Assembly (NCBI RefSeq): GCF_003846185.1
Contig: NZ_ML123034.1
Location: 752,890 to 816,889 of the forward strand
Source of the DNA: Streptomyces sp. ADI96-02
GTDB lineage: Bacteria > Actinomycetota > Actinomycetes > Streptomycetales > Streptomycetaceae
Reading direction: 5' to 3'
DNA length: 64,000 nt
Part shown: one piece after another, positions 27,120 to 36,013 of the stretch
How positions within the stretch are numbered: the stretch's first letter is position 1
Layout of the letters: each line of letters opens with the position of its first letter
Made by a program: the position numbers and the translations under genes
The notes under the pieces: generated by a model
Database searches by the model: none
Seen by the model: only the letters and a program-made list of their open reading frames with translations
What the model was told of the DNA's origin: nothing

Positions 27120-27442
27120 CGGACGGACCGCCTTCCTTGACTGCTTCGGCGGCGGGTGCCGCCGCTGTTGACCTGGCACGGAGTACGGCTCGGGCCGTAC
27201 GGGTGAATCGACAGGGTACTGCTCCGGGACCGACATGGGCCGGGCCGCGGGCGGCAAGGGATCACCGCGGGCGGTCCCGCCGCGCAGGGACGGCGCGATA
27301 CCGCTCCCGGCGGCGCGATTCGCTCCGCCGGTCAGGTGAAAATATGATCCTTTCACCCTTTCGCACCTTTAATCGTATAGATACTTCCTGTGATCCTGGA
27401 AGGACTCATGGTGACCGTCCCCCTCAACCAGGAGAACCGCTC

Positions 27443-27637
27443 ATGATCCTTTCCATCTCGGGCGTGGTACTGCTCGCCATCGTCGTCTTCCTGTTCTTCA
27501 AGAAGGACGGGCTCAAGGCCTCGCACGCCATCGTGTGCGCCCTGTTCGGCTTCTACCTGGCCGGCACCGCCATCGCGCCGAGCATCACGGCCGGCGGGGC
27601 GAGCCTCGCCGGACTGCTGGGCGGGATCAAGTTCTGA
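27443..27637 (+). CDS. 64-aa membrane protein paired with FtsK-like gene
   Basis: A 64-aa very hydrophobic protein. Helix 1 is ISGVVLLAIVVFLFFKK and helix 2 is AIVCALFGFYLAGTAIAPSI, with a glycine-rich tail GGASLAGLLGGIKF. It has an excellent ribosome site (CCAGGAGAACCGCTC then ATG). It is 73 bp upstream of the FtsK/SpoIIIE-like gene in the same direction. I recall near-identical small proteins next to FtsK-like genes in other Streptomyces chromosomes, so it is likely a conserved partner. The function is unknown. Confidence 0.85.
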   Translation: MILSISGVVLLAIVVFLFFKKDGLKASHAIVCALFGFYLAGTAIAPSITAGGASLAGLLGGIKF

Positions 27638-27642
27638 CGCTC

Positions 27643-27700
27643 CACGACCGCTTCCGCCCCTTCACGACCCGCTTCCGCCCCTTCAGGTTCCACCCCTTCA
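27643..27700 (+). repeat. Degenerate tandem repeat between paired genes
   Basis: Three tandem units ending in CCCCTTCA (27643-27664, 27665-27685, 27686-27700) fill most of the gap before the GTG at 27711. The first two share CGCTTCCGCCCCTTCA exactly. Confidence 0.8.
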
Positions 27701-27710
27701 GGAGACAGAC

Positions 27711-29345
27711 GTGGCCCGGCGACCACTCCCCCGCATTCTGAGCAGCGGCAGCGTTTCGATCACTCGCGGCAGAGAGATCGCGCGCACGACCGCCGACAAC
27801 GCCACCGACGTGCTCCATCCGCTGATCACGATCGTGCGTGGTCTGCGGCTGCTGGCCGTGTCCGGCCGGCGCAGGTGGGCCGCGACGCCCAGGGAACGGC
27901 GCGGTCCCAAGCTGTTCCTCGCCGCCGCCTGCGTGCTGGTTCTGGCGCTCATCCCCTACGGGACCATCCTGGCCCTGGTCACGGTGATGGGCGCCGCCGC
28001 ATGGAGGGGGAGGGAGCGGACCCCGGCGAAGACCGGCCCCGACGAGGCCGAGTCCGCACGGCTGCGCGCCCTGTACGAGGCGCTCGTGCCGTACTTCTCG
28101 GTGCCCGACGACCCCGGCCCGCTGTTCTCCCACGGCGGAGACTGGGACAAACCCTTCGACGCGTACGCGTTCGACGGCGACGGGCGGATCAGCCGCCTGG
28201 GGATCTCCTACCCGCCGTACTTCACCGACGGCGAGGCCGCCGCCCGCTCCCGTGTCGAGCAGGTGCTGCACGCCAAGTCGGGGCGCGGACGCGAGTACCG
28301 CTTCGACTGGGACGAGGAGGCCAACCGGCTCGTGATGACGGTGCTGGAGGCGCTGCCGGCCTCGATCGCCGCCCAGCGCTTCGTCACGGCCCCCGGCGAG
28401 ACGGTCCTGGGCTTCACCGATCCGGACGCGGTACGGCGCACGGTGCCCGTGGTGGACGGCGACGCGACCGCGGACGCCTCCCCCGTCGTCTGGCGGACCG
28501 GCGCCCGCTCCACCGAGCCGCACCTGCTGGCCGTCGGGCATCCGGGCGCCGGACTCACCACCCTGGTCCGCTCCATCGCCCTGCAGTCCCTCCAGCACGG
28601 GGACGTCGTGGTCGTCGACGGCAGCGGCACCGGCGAGTACGCGGCCCTGGCCGGACGCCGGGGCGTCCTCGCCGTCGAGTCCGGCCTGACCGGCGCGCTG
28701 GCCACCCTGGAGTGGGCCGCGCACGAGACGGAGCGCCGGCTCATCGCCGCCAACCGCGCCCGGCAGGCGGGCCATCCGCTCCCCGACGACATCGGACGAC
28801 CGCTCTGGATCCTGCTGGACCGCCCGGCGGCCCTCGGCCACCTCGCCGCGGCCGACGGCAGGCCCGACCCGCGCGACCTGCTCCAGGTGCCGCTGCGGCA
28901 CGGCCGGGCGGCCGGCGTCACCGTCGTCCTGGCCGATCAGTTCGACGCCCTGGAGACGCTGACCGAGACCGTGCGGACCCACACCCGCGCCCGTGCGGTC
29001 CTCGGCCCGGCCTCCCGCGAGCAGATCGCCGCCGTCCTCGGCGCCGAACCGCACACCACGCCGCCGCCGGAGATGCCGGCGGGCCGGGGCTACGCGCGCC
29101 TGGGCACCGGCCCGGTGCTGCGGCTCCAGGTCCCGGCCACCCCGGACCCGTACGACGACGCCACCAGCCAGGCGCACCGGCAGGCGGTGCTCGACCTGCT
29201 GCCGGAGCGGGACAGCACCGCCGCGGGGGCCTCCGGCCACCGGGCGGACGACGGCGCGACGGAGCAGGTCCCCGTGGCGGCGCTGCCGCCCGTCCGGCCG
29301 GCCGAGCCGCCGGCCCACGCGCAGCCGGCCGCCGCCGAGGGCTGA
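27711..29345 (+). CDS. FtsK/SpoIIIE-like protein with degenerate P-loop
   Basis: A 544-aa protein. Residues ~65-100 contain one or two membrane helices (LFLAAACVLVLALIPYG, ILALVTVMGAAAW). The rest resembles a SpoIIIE/FtsK ATPase domain: VGHPGAGLTTLVRSIALQSL in the Walker A position, VVVVDGSGTGEY, and RPLWILLDRPAALGHLAAADG in the Walker B position. The P-loop lysine is replaced by leucine (G-A-G-L-T-T), so nucleotide binding may be lost or altered. It starts with GTG behind TCAGGAGACAGAC and is probably co-transcribed with the 64-aa gene. It has no translocation gamma-domain motif that I can see. The C-terminal 60 residues are Pro/Ala-rich. Confidence 0.8.
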   Translation: MARRPLPRILSSGSVSITRGREIARTTADNATDVLHPLITIVRGLRLLAVSGRRRWAATPRERRGPKLFLAAACVLVLALIPYGTILALVTVMGAAAWRGRERTPAKTGPDEAESARLRALYEALVPYFSVPDDPGPLFSHGGDWDKPFDAYAFDGDGRISRLGISYPPYFTDGEAAARSRVEQVLHAKSGRGREYRFDWDEEANRLVMTVLEALPASIAAQRFVTAPGETVLGFTDPDAVRRTVPVVDGDATADASPVVWRTGARSTEPHLLAVGHPGAGLTTLVRSIALQSLQHGDVVVVDGSGTGEYAALAGRRGVLAVESGLTGALATLEWAAHETERRLIAANRARQAGHPLPDDIGRPLWILLDRPAALGHLAAADGRPDPRDLLQVPLRHGRAAGVTVVLADQFDALETLTETVRTHTRARAVLGPASREQIAAVLGAEPHTTPPPEMPAGRGYARLGTGPVLRLQVPATPDPYDDATSQAHRQAVLDLLPERDSTAAGASGHRADDGATEQVPVAALPPVRPAEPPAHAQPAAAEG

Positions 29346-29406
29346 CCGGTCCACCGTCCCGCCGGGCGGGCGGCTCCCCGCGCGCCCGGCCGCCGCCGTA
29401 CGGCGC

Positions 29407-30903
29407 TCAGGCCACGAAACTGCGGGGCGCGTCGGCCCCGGCGCCCGCTCCCGACCGCACGAGGTCGACGGCCGCGGCCAGCCGCACCGCCGCCTCCTCG
29501 GCCACCGGCCCGCCGACGGTGAACGGCAGCCGCACGTATCCCTCGAAGGCCCCGTCCACCCCGAACCGGGGGCCCGACGGCACCCGGACGCCGACCCGCT
29601 CCCCCGCCACGGCCAGCCGCGAGCCGGAGAGTCCGCCGGTGCGCACCCAGAGCGTCAGCCCGCCCCGCGGCACCGCGAACTCCCAGTCCGGCAGCTCGCG
29701 GCGCACCGCCGCGACCAGGGCGTCGCGGTTCTCCCGCGCCTGCTCCCGCCGCACCTGAACCGCCTCCTCCCAGCCGCCCGTGCCCATCAGCCAGTTGATC
29801 GCGAGCTGTTCCAGGACCGGGGTGCCCATGTCCGCGTAGGCGCGGGCCGCCACCAGGCTGCGCACCACGTCCGGCGCGGCCCGCACCCAGCCGATCCGCA
29901 TGCCGGCCCAGAACGCCTTGCTGGCCGAACCCACGGTCAGCACCGTGCTCCCGGCCGGGTCGAAGGCGCAGACCCGGCGCGGCATGGCGACGGGGTCCAG
30001 GCGCAGCTCGTTCATCGTCTCGTCGACGACCAGCACCGTGCCGGCGGACCGGGCCGCGTCCACCAGGTCCCGGCGCTGCTGCTCGTCGGCGAGCGCGCCG
30101 GTCGGGTTGTGGAAGTCGGCCACCACGTAGGCGAGCCGGGGCGCGGCGTCCCGCAGGACCTGCCGCCACCGGTTCATGTCCCAGCCCCGGAGGCCCTCAC
30201 CCATCGCGACCGGGACCAGGCGGGCCCCGGTCTCGCGCATCAGCTGGAGGATGTTGGCGTAACTGGGGGACTCGACGGCGATCCGCTCGCCGCGGCCCGC
30301 GAAGAGGTGGCAGATCGCGTCGATGGCGCCCATCGCCCCGGTGGTGACCATGATCTGCTCCGGCATGGTCGGGACGCCGAGCGCGGTGTAGCGGTCGGCG
30401 ATCGTCTGCCGCAGCGCGGGCAGTCCGGCCGGGTAGTCGCCGTGCGTGTGGGCGTACGGCGGCAGTTCGTCCAGCGCGCCCCGCACGGCGCGGGTGAGCC
30501 AGGGTTCCGGTGCGGGCAGCGAGGCGCAGCCCAGGTCGATCATCGAGCCGAGCGATTCCGGCGGCAGCGGTTCCAGGCCTCGCGCGGGCAGCGGGTTGCC
30601 GGCCGGCACGGCGGTCCAGCTGCCCGCCCCGCGCCGCGACTCCAGGAAGCCCTCGGCCCGCAGGGCCTCGTAGGCGGCGGCGACGGTGGTGCGGCTGACG
30701 GAGAGCGCGAGGGCCAGTTCGCGTTCGGCGGGCAGTCGGGCGGCGACCGGGACCCGGCCCTCCAGCACGAGCAGGCGTACCCCGTCGGCGAGGGCCCGGT
30801 AGGCGGGCGGCTTCCGGCCGCCGGGGCCCGTCGGGCGGCTCTGCTGGGCGCGGAGTTGCCGGGCGAGCTGGGCCGCCCCTACCGTCGAAGTCCACTGAGC
30901 CAT
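29407..30903 (-). CDS. MocR/PdxR-family GntR-aminotransferase regulator
   Basis: A 498-aa transcription factor. An N-terminal GntR winged helix (residues ~35-100: YRALADGVRLLVLEGRVP, RLPAERELALALSVSRTTV) is fused to a fold-type-I aminotransferase domain. The PLP-binding lysine is K329 in GSASKAFWAGMRIGW, and the ADFHNPTG motif is intact, so PLP binding is expected. It is divergent from a YczE-type membrane protein gene, the arrangement seen for many MocR regulators that control a linked YczE/YitT protein. Three AGTCCAC repeats lie in and around the intergenic region and are the best operator candidates. Confidence 0.92.
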   Translation of the reverse strand: MAQWTSTVGAAQLARQLRAQQSRPTGPGGRKPPAYRALADGVRLLVLEGRVPVAARLPAERELALALSVSRTTVAAAYEALRAEGFLESRRGAGSWTAVPAGNPLPARGLEPLPPESLGSMIDLGCASLPAPEPWLTRAVRGALDELPPYAHTHGDYPAGLPALRQTIADRYTALGVPTMPEQIMVTTGAMGAIDAICHLFAGRGERIAVESPSYANILQLMRETGARLVPVAMGEGLRGWDMNRWRQVLRDAAPRLAYVVADFHNPTGALADEQQRRDLVDAARSAGTVLVVDETMNELRLDPVAMPRRVCAFDPAGSTVLTVGSASKAFWAGMRIGWVRAAPDVVRSLVAARAYADMGTPVLEQLAINWLMGTGGWEEAVQVRREQARENRDALVAAVRRELPDWEFAVPRGGLTLWVRTGGLSGSRLAVAGERVGVRVPSGPRFGVDGAFEGYVRLPFTVGGPVAEEAAVRLAAAVDLVRSGAGAGADAPRSFVA

Positions 30904-30981
30904 CGAAATCAGTCCACCTTCCTCGAATTGGCCATGGTTGGTGGCCGATCCCCTGCCACAGGGTGACACGCAGCAGTCCAC
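30889..30981. promoter_or_regulatory. Three AGTCCAC repeats, candidate MocR operator
   Basis: AGTCCAC occurs at 30889-30895 (inside the first codons of the regulator), 30911-30917 (just upstream of its ATG) and 30975-30981 (25-30 bp before the divergent gene). MocR regulators usually bind direct repeats of this length between themselves and the target. Binding is inferred. Confidence 0.55.
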
Positions 30982-31005
30982 TATCACCACAGCAGGGGGC
31001 ACCTC

Positions 31006-31710
31006 ATGTCCAGGACCACCGCCGACGGCTCCACCCACCTCACCCGACGGCTGGTCCAGCTGTACGCCGGCCTGACGCTGTACGGGGCGAGCGCGGCGCT
31101 CCTGGTGCGGGCGGAGCTGGGTCTGGAGCCGTGGGGCGTGCTGCACCAGGGCCTCGCGGAGCGGACCGGCGTCTCGATCGGGGTCGTCTCGATCGCCGTC
31201 GGCGCGGTCGTGCTGCTGCTGTGGATACCGATGCGGCAGCGCCCCGGGCTGGGCACCGTGTCGAACGTGTTCGTGGTCGGCCTGGCGATGGACGGGACGC
31301 TCGCGCTCGTCGGCGACCTCGACGGGCTCGGGCTGCGGATTCCCGCGATGGCCGTGGGCGTCGTGCTGAACGGTCTGGCGACCGGGCTCTACATCACGGC
31401 CCGCTTCGGCCCCGGCCCCCGTGACGGCCTGATGACCGGGCTGCACCGGGTCACCGGCCGGTCGGTGCGGCTGGTGCGCACCGCGCTGGAGGTGGCCGTG
31501 GTGGCGACCGGTTTCGCGCTGGGCGGCTCCGTGGGCGTGGGCACGGTGCTGTACGCCTTGGCGATAGGCCCGCTGGCCCAGCTGTCCCTGCGGCTGTTCG
31601 CGCTCCCCGCGCGGGGCGGGGCCGCCGCCCCCGTGGCGGGCGGAGCGCCGTCCGCCGGTTCCGGCCCCGTTGCCGCCCCGGCGTCCGGGCAGGCCATACT
31701 GCCGCAGTGA
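31006..31710 (+). CDS. YczE/YitT-family integral membrane protein
   Basis: A 234-aa protein with about five membrane helices (VQLYAGLTLYGASAALLV, VSIAVGAVVLLLWI, VSNVFVVGLAMDGTLAL, AMAVGVVLNGLATGLYI, VVATGFALGGSVGVGTVLYA). The LGLEPWGVLHQGLAERTG loop and the GPGPRDGLMTGL motif are the signatures of the YczE/YyaS/YitT family. The substrate is unknown. It is divergent from the MocR regulator and probably controlled by it. The GDPD gene follows with a GTGA overlap. The last 35 residues are Ala/Gly/Pro-rich. Confidence 0.88.
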   Translation: MSRTTADGSTHLTRRLVQLYAGLTLYGASAALLVRAELGLEPWGVLHQGLAERTGVSIGVVSIAVGAVVLLLWIPMRQRPGLGTVSNVFVVGLAMDGTLALVGDLDGLGLRIPAMAVGVVLNGLATGLYITARFGPGPRDGLMTGLHRVTGRSVRLVRTALEVAVVATGFALGGSVGVGTVLYALAIGPLAQLSLRLFALPARGGAAAPVAGGAPSAGSGPVAAPASGQAILPQ

Positions 31711-32471
31711 ACCCGAGCCGTCACCCCTATCTCGACCATCCGGCGCCGATCGCCTTCGCCCACCGCGGCGGGGCGGCGGACGGCGTGGAGAACACCGCGT
31801 CGGCCTTCCGCCGGGCCGCCGCGGCGGGCTACCGCTACTTCGAGACCGATGTGCACACCACGGCGGACGGCCGGCTGGTCGCCTTCCACGACGCGACCCT
31901 GGACCGGGTCACCGACGCACGGGGCAGGATCGACGCCCTGCCGTGGAGCGAGGTGCGCCGGGCCCGGGTGGCGGGCCGCGAACCGCTTCCGCTGTTCGAG
32001 GAGTTGCTGGAGGAGTTTCCGGCGGCCCGCTGGAACGTGGACCTCAAGGCGGAGTCGGCGCTGATCCCTCTGCTGGAGCTGATCCGCCGTGCCGACGCCT
32101 GGGACCGGGTCTGCGTCGGCTCCTTCTCCGAGGCCCGGGTCGCCCGCGCGCACCGCCTGGCCGGGCCGCGCCTGGCCACCTCGTACGGGGTGCGCGGGGT
32201 GCTGGCGCTGCGGGCCCGCTCGTACGGGATTCCGGCGCCGCTGCGGGCCGGGGCGGTGTGCGCGCAGGTCCCGGAGAGGCAGAGCGGGATCCGGGTGGTC
32301 GACGGGCGGTTCGTCCGCACGGCTCACGCCCTCGGACTCCAGGTGCACGTCTGGACCGTCAACGAGCCGGACCGGATGGCGGCACTTCTGGACCTCGGCG
32401 TGGATGGCATCATGACCGATCACATCGAGACGCTGCGTACGGTGCTGAGCGAGCGGGGGGCATGGGCCTGA
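31707..32471 (+). CDS. Glycerophosphodiester phosphodiesterase
   Basis: A 254-aa GDPD that hydrolyses glycerophosphodiesters to glycerol-3-phosphate and an alcohol. The metal and catalytic motif FAHRGGAADGVENTASAF (H17-type His, Glu of ENT) is at the start, followed by FETDVHTTADG and the catalytic HDATLDR histidine. The C-terminus QVHVWTVNEPDRMAALLDLGVDGIMTDH is typical. No signal peptide is present. The GTG start overlaps the TGA of the upstream membrane protein, so translation is coupled. Confidence 0.93.
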   Translation: MNPSRHPYLDHPAPIAFAHRGGAADGVENTASAFRRAAAAGYRYFETDVHTTADGRLVAFHDATLDRVTDARGRIDALPWSEVRRARVAGREPLPLFEELLEEFPAARWNVDLKAESALIPLLELIRRADAWDRVCVGSFSEARVARAHRLAGPRLATSYGVRGVLALRARSYGIPAPLRAGAVCAQVPERQSGIRVVDGRFVRTAHALGLQVHVWTVNEPDRMAALLDLGVDGIMTDHIETLRTVLSERGAWA

Positions 32472-32517
32472 CGCCGTGCCCGTCCGCGTCCGCAGGGGAC
32501 GACCGAGGGGGCGCGGG

Positions 32518-33891
32518 TTGAGCACCGGGACCACAGGGACGGCCGATCCGGCCGGCCGGCCGGAGGACGACCGGTCGGCGGCGGCCCGCAAGCGGGAGCA
32601 GCGCGGCTGGTACTTCTACGACTTCGCCTGCTCCGTCTACTCCACCAGCGTGCTGACGGTCTTCCTCGGCCCCTACCTGACGTCGATCGCCCAGGCCGCC
32701 GCCGGGCCGGACGGTTACGTGCACCCGCTGGGCATACCCGTGCGCGCGGGCTCGCTGTTCGCGTACTCCGTATCGGCGTCCGTGGTGGCGGCGGTGATCC
32801 TGATGCCGGTCGTGGGGGCGGCGGCGGACCGCACGGGCCGCAAGAAGCCGCTGCTGGCGGCAGCCGCGTACACGGGGGCGGCGGCGACGGCGGGGATGTT
32901 CTTCCTGGACGGGCACCGCTATCTGCTGGGCGCGTTCCTGCTGATCGTGGCGAACGCGTCGATCTCCGTGTCGATGGTGCTCTACAACGCCTATCTGCCG
33001 CAGATCGCCGGCCCGGAGGAGCGGGACGCGGTCTCCTCGCGCGGCTGGGCCTTCGGCTACACCTCGGGCGCGCTGGTGCTGGTCCTCAACCTCATCCTGT
33101 ACACGGGCCACGAGTCGTTCGGGCTGGCGGAGTCCGACGCGGTGCGGATCTGCCTGGCCTCGGCCGGTGTGTGGTGGGGCGCGTTCACGCTCGTGCCACT
33201 GCGGCGGCTGCGCGACCGCCGGGTGGAGCCGGGCGGCGGGGGCGCGGTCGGATCGGGCTGGAAGCAGTTGCTGGCGACGCTGCGCGACATGCGCCGCCAT
33301 CCGCTGACGCTCTCCTTCCTCCTCGCCTACCTCGTCTACAACGACGGGGTCCAGACGGTGATCTCGCAGGCCTCGCTGTACGGCTCGCAGGAGCTGGGGC
33401 TGGACCAGACGACGCTGATCACGGCGGTGCTGCTGGTGCAGATCCTGGCGGTGGCCGGCGCGCTCGGCATGGGGCGGCTCGCCCGGACGTACGGCGCGAA
33501 GCCCACGATCCTGGCCTCGCTGGTCGTCTGGACGCTGATCCTGATCGCGGCCTACCTGCTGCCCGCCGGGGCGCCCGTCTTCTTCTACGTGCTCGCCGCC
33601 GCCATCGGGCTGGTGCTGGGCGGCAGCCAGGCGCTGTCGCGCTCGCTGTTCTCGCATCTGGTGCCGCGGGGCAAGGAGGCGGAGTACTTCTCGGCGTACG
33701 AGATGAGCGACCGCGGACTGAGCTGGCTGGGGCCGCTGGTGTTCGGTCTGGCGTACCAGTTGACGGGCAGCTACCGGGAGGCGATCATCTCGCTGATCGT
33801 GTTCTTCGCGCTCGGCGCGGTGCTGCTCGCACGGGTCCCGGTCCGGCGTGCGGTGGAGGCCGCCGGCAACCCCGTGCCGCAGCGGATTTAG
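32518..33891 (+). CDS. MFS permease, UMF1/Atg22-like
   Basis: A 457-aa transporter with about twelve membrane helices. WYFYDFACSVYSTSVLTVFL and the AYLVYNDGVQTVI loop are characteristic of the Atg22/UMF1 subgroup of the major facilitator superfamily, thought to export amino acids or small solutes. The start is a TTG at 32518 placed after GAGGGGG; the earlier frame start at 32476 lies in the region overlapping the end of the GDPD gene. A few bases separate it from the GDPD, so the YczE, GDPD and MFS genes probably form one transcript. The substrate cannot be told. Confidence 0.88.
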   Translation: MSTGTTGTADPAGRPEDDRSAAARKREQRGWYFYDFACSVYSTSVLTVFLGPYLTSIAQAAAGPDGYVHPLGIPVRAGSLFAYSVSASVVAAVILMPVVGAAADRTGRKKPLLAAAAYTGAAATAGMFFLDGHRYLLGAFLLIVANASISVSMVLYNAYLPQIAGPEERDAVSSRGWAFGYTSGALVLVLNLILYTGHESFGLAESDAVRICLASAGVWWGAFTLVPLRRLRDRRVEPGGGGAVGSGWKQLLATLRDMRRHPLTLSFLLAYLVYNDGVQTVISQASLYGSQELGLDQTTLITAVLLVQILAVAGALGMGRLARTYGAKPTILASLVVWTLILIAAYLLPAGAPVFFYVLAAAIGLVLGGSQALSRSLFSHLVPRGKEAEYFSAYEMSDRGLSWLGPLVFGLAYQLTGSYREAIISLIVFFALGAVLLARVPVRRAVEAAGNPVPQRI

Positions 33892-34067
33892 ACGTTGAAG
33901 TCAAAGGCCGGTAGTATACGTCTTTGGCCTGCCCGGAGGATTCCTTACTGCGAGTGGAAGCAGCTCAACCGTTGGTGAGAACGTCCACCAGAGGTGACAA
34001 ACCGGGCATCGGTGGGTATTCAACCCAGACAAAGCAGCGGCACGACGGGCGACGCATGACCGGCAAC

Positions 34068-34094
34068 GGGAATCTTTACCGCCGACCGGACGTT
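34068..34094 (+). promoter_or_regulatory. SigR-type promoter of rbpA
   Basis: GGGAAT (34068-34073), 18 bases, then GTT (34092-34094): an exact match to the consensus of the disulphide-stress sigma factor SigR (GGGAAT-N18-GTT). It lies 62 bp before the rbpA ATG. rbpA of S. coelicolor is an established SigR target, so the match is expected biologically. Confidence 0.88.
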
Positions 34095-34156
34095 GACCGG
34101 ATGACGACGACAGCGACATTTTGTCCTGTGGGCGACAAGCCCGGGAGGCACGATTC

Positions 34157-34510
34157 ATGAGTGAGCGAGCTCTCCGCGGCACGCGACTTGTGGTTACCAG
34201 CTACGAGACGGACCGCGGCATCGATCTGGCCCCACGCCAGGCGGTGGAGTACGCATGCCAGAACGGACATCGATTCGAGATGCCGTTCTCGGTGGAGGCG
34301 GAAATTCCGCCGGAGTGGGAGTGCAAGGCGTGCGGCGCCCAGGCACTCCTGGTGGACGGGGACGGCCCCGAGGAGAAGAAGGGCAAGCCGGCGCGCACGC
34401 ACTGGGACATGCTCATGGAGCGGCGCACCCGCGAGGAGCTGGAGGAGGTGCTGGCCGAGAGGCTGGCGGTTCTGCGCTCCGGAGCCATGAACATCGCCGT
34501 ACACCCGCGG
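34157..34510 (+). CDS. rbpA: RNA polymerase-binding protein RbpA, native stop missing
   Basis: Encodes RbpA, which binds RNA polymerase and SigHrdB-type sigma factors and stabilises the open complex. The visible 118 residues cover the core domain (LVVTSYETDRGIDLAPRQA, CQNGHRFEMPF, EWECKACGAQAL), the basic linker EEKKGKPARTHWD and the sigma-interaction helices RRTREELEEVLAERL ending SGAMNIAVHPR. Normal RbpA stops about six residues later. Here the codons after HPR differ (L-C-A-S-G) and the frame stays open to 36226, antisense to fxsA and ppm1, which would give 689 aa. I end the feature at the last family-like residue. ATG at 34157 follows GGGAGGCACGATTC. Confidence 0.9.
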
Positions 34511-34531
34511 CTCTGTGCGTCCGGCCGGGTG

Positions 34532-35143
34532 TCAGGGGGTCAGCGGAGGGCGGGGGCCGGGAGGGTCGTCCTCGGAACGGCCGTCGGCCCGGTCGCCGTC
34601 CTGGCGGATGACCTCGCCCTGGACCACCTTTCCGTCCGGCCGGCGCATGCGGGCCTGCTGGAAGGCGTCGGAGAGGGAGCCGGGCGCCGCCCCGGACGCG
34701 GCACGCATCCGTCGCTCCAGCGAGCGCTCCGCGGCGCGGCTGATCATGGTGCGTACCGGGGGGATCAGCAGGAGCAGGCCGGCCGCGTCGGAGATCAGGC
34801 CGGGGATCAGGAGGAGCAGTCCGCCCAGCATGAGCATCCCGTTGCCCCTGCTGCCGGCGGGGGCGGCGGTCGGCGGGGCCTCGGCCGCGCCGGGCTGCCC
34901 CGGCATCTGCTGGAGCGTCTCGGTCAGGTTCCGGAAGGCGCGCCGCCCGGCCCGCTTGATGACCGCGGTGCCGAGGACGGCTCCGGCCACCAGGATCAGC
35001 AGGACGGTCAGGCCGCCCGCCGCCGAGGCGACCATGATCAGGAGCCAGATCTCCAGCACCAGCCAGGCCGCGAGGGCCAGGGGCACGAATCTGCGGGCGC
35101 GGGAGCGCCGGGGGCGGTTCGGGGGCTCGGTGCCGGTCGTCAT
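34532..35143 (-). CDS. fxsA: FxsA family membrane protein
   Basis: A 203-aa FxsA-type protein. Helices are FVPLALAAWLVLEIWLLIMV, GGLTVLLILVAGAVLGTAV and GMLMLGGLLLLIPGLISDAAGLLLLI. The GLLLLIPG/DAAGLLLLIPP block is the family signature. FxsA suppresses F-plasmid exclusion of phage T7 in E. coli; its role in actinobacteria is unknown. The ATG at 35143 follows ACTGGGGGT. It converges on rbpA with only 21 bp between the last conserved rbpA codon and the fxsA stop, which is too little for a normal terminator. Confidence 0.9.
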   Translation of the reverse strand: MTTGTEPPNRPRRSRARRFVPLALAAWLVLEIWLLIMVASAAGGLTVLLILVAGAVLGTAVIKRAGRRAFRNLTETLQQMPGQPGAAEAPPTAAPAGSRGNGMLMLGGLLLLIPGLISDAAGLLLLIPPVRTMISRAAERSLERRMRAASGAAPGSLSDAFQQARMRRPDGKVVQGEVIRQDGDRADGRSEDDPPGPRPPLTP

Positions 35144-35245
35144 ACCCCCAGTGTGCCCGTACGGCGGCGGAAGCGGCGTGACGGGGTGATCATGGACCGG
35201 CTCCGGTGGCCTGCGGGCCTTCCGCCGGAGCACCGGGCGACCGGG

Positions 35246-36013
35246 TCACGGGCTCCTGCGGCCGAGGACCTTGTTCGCGCGGGAGGTGATGCCCCAGCCG
35301 GTGACCCGCCACAGAGCCTCGACGAGGATGTCGCGGCTCATCTTCGAGTCGCCGATCTCGCGGTCCACGAAGGTGATGGGGACCTCGACGACGTGGTAGC
35401 CCGACTCGACGGAACGGCGGGCGAGGTCGACCTGGAAGCAGTACCCCTGCGAGGCGACCTCGTCGAGCCCGAGGCCCTTGAGCGTCTCCGTGCGGAAGGC
35501 CCGGTAGCCGCCGGTCACGTCGCGGACCGAGAGGCCGAGCGCCAGGCGGGAGTAGAGGCTGCCGCCGCGGGAGATCACCTCGCGGCTCTTGGGCCAGTTG
35601 ACGACGCGTCCGCCCGGCACCCAGCGCGATCCCAGGACCAGGTCGGCGCCCTTGAGGGCGGTGAGCAGGCGGGGCAGTTCCTCGGGCTGGTGGGAGCCGT
35701 CGGCGTCCATCTCGACGAGTACGCCGTAGCCGTGCTCGGAGCCCCAGGCGAAGCCCGCGAGGTAGGCGGCGCCGAGCCCTTCCTTGCCCTTGCGGTGCAG
35801 GACGTGCACCTGGTCGTCGGCCGCCGCGATCTCGTCGGCCGCCTTGCCGGTGCCGTCGGGGCTGTTGTCGTCGGCCACCAGGATGTCGGCGTCCGGCACC
35901 GCGGTGCGTACCCGGTCGACGATCGGCCTGATGTTCTCGACCTCGTTGTAGGTCGGAATGATCACCAGGACCTTGCCGAGCGGGCCGAACCGCCTCTGAC
36001 CGCCGTCGTTCAC
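35246..36013 (-). CDS. ppm1: Polyprenol monophosphomannose synthase
   Basis: A 255-aa GT2 glycosyltransferase that makes polyprenol-phosphate mannose from GDP-mannose. The N-terminal VLVIIPTYNEVENI, the nucleotide-binding VADDNSPDGTG and the DxD motif MDADGSHQPEELP are intact. The length matches the catalytic domain of DPMS without the N-acyltransferase or GtrA domains. Streptomyces Ppm1 supplies mannose for protein O-mannosylation by Pmt and is needed for phage phiC31 infection in S. coelicolor. The GTG at 36013 is used with AAGGGG upstream. It sits next to fxsA and rbpA as in that species. Confidence 0.92.
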   Translation of the reverse strand: MNDGGQRRFGPLGKVLVIIPTYNEVENIRPIVDRVRTAVPDADILVADDNSPDGTGKAADEIAAADDQVHVLHRKGKEGLGAAYLAGFAWGSEHGYGVLVEMDADGSHQPEELPRLLTALKGADLVLGSRWVPGGRVVNWPKSREVISRGGSLYSRLALGLSVRDVTGGYRAFRTETLKGLGLDEVASQGYCFQVDLARRSVESGYHVVEVPITFVDREIGDSKMSRDILVEALWRVTGWGITSRANKVLGRRSP

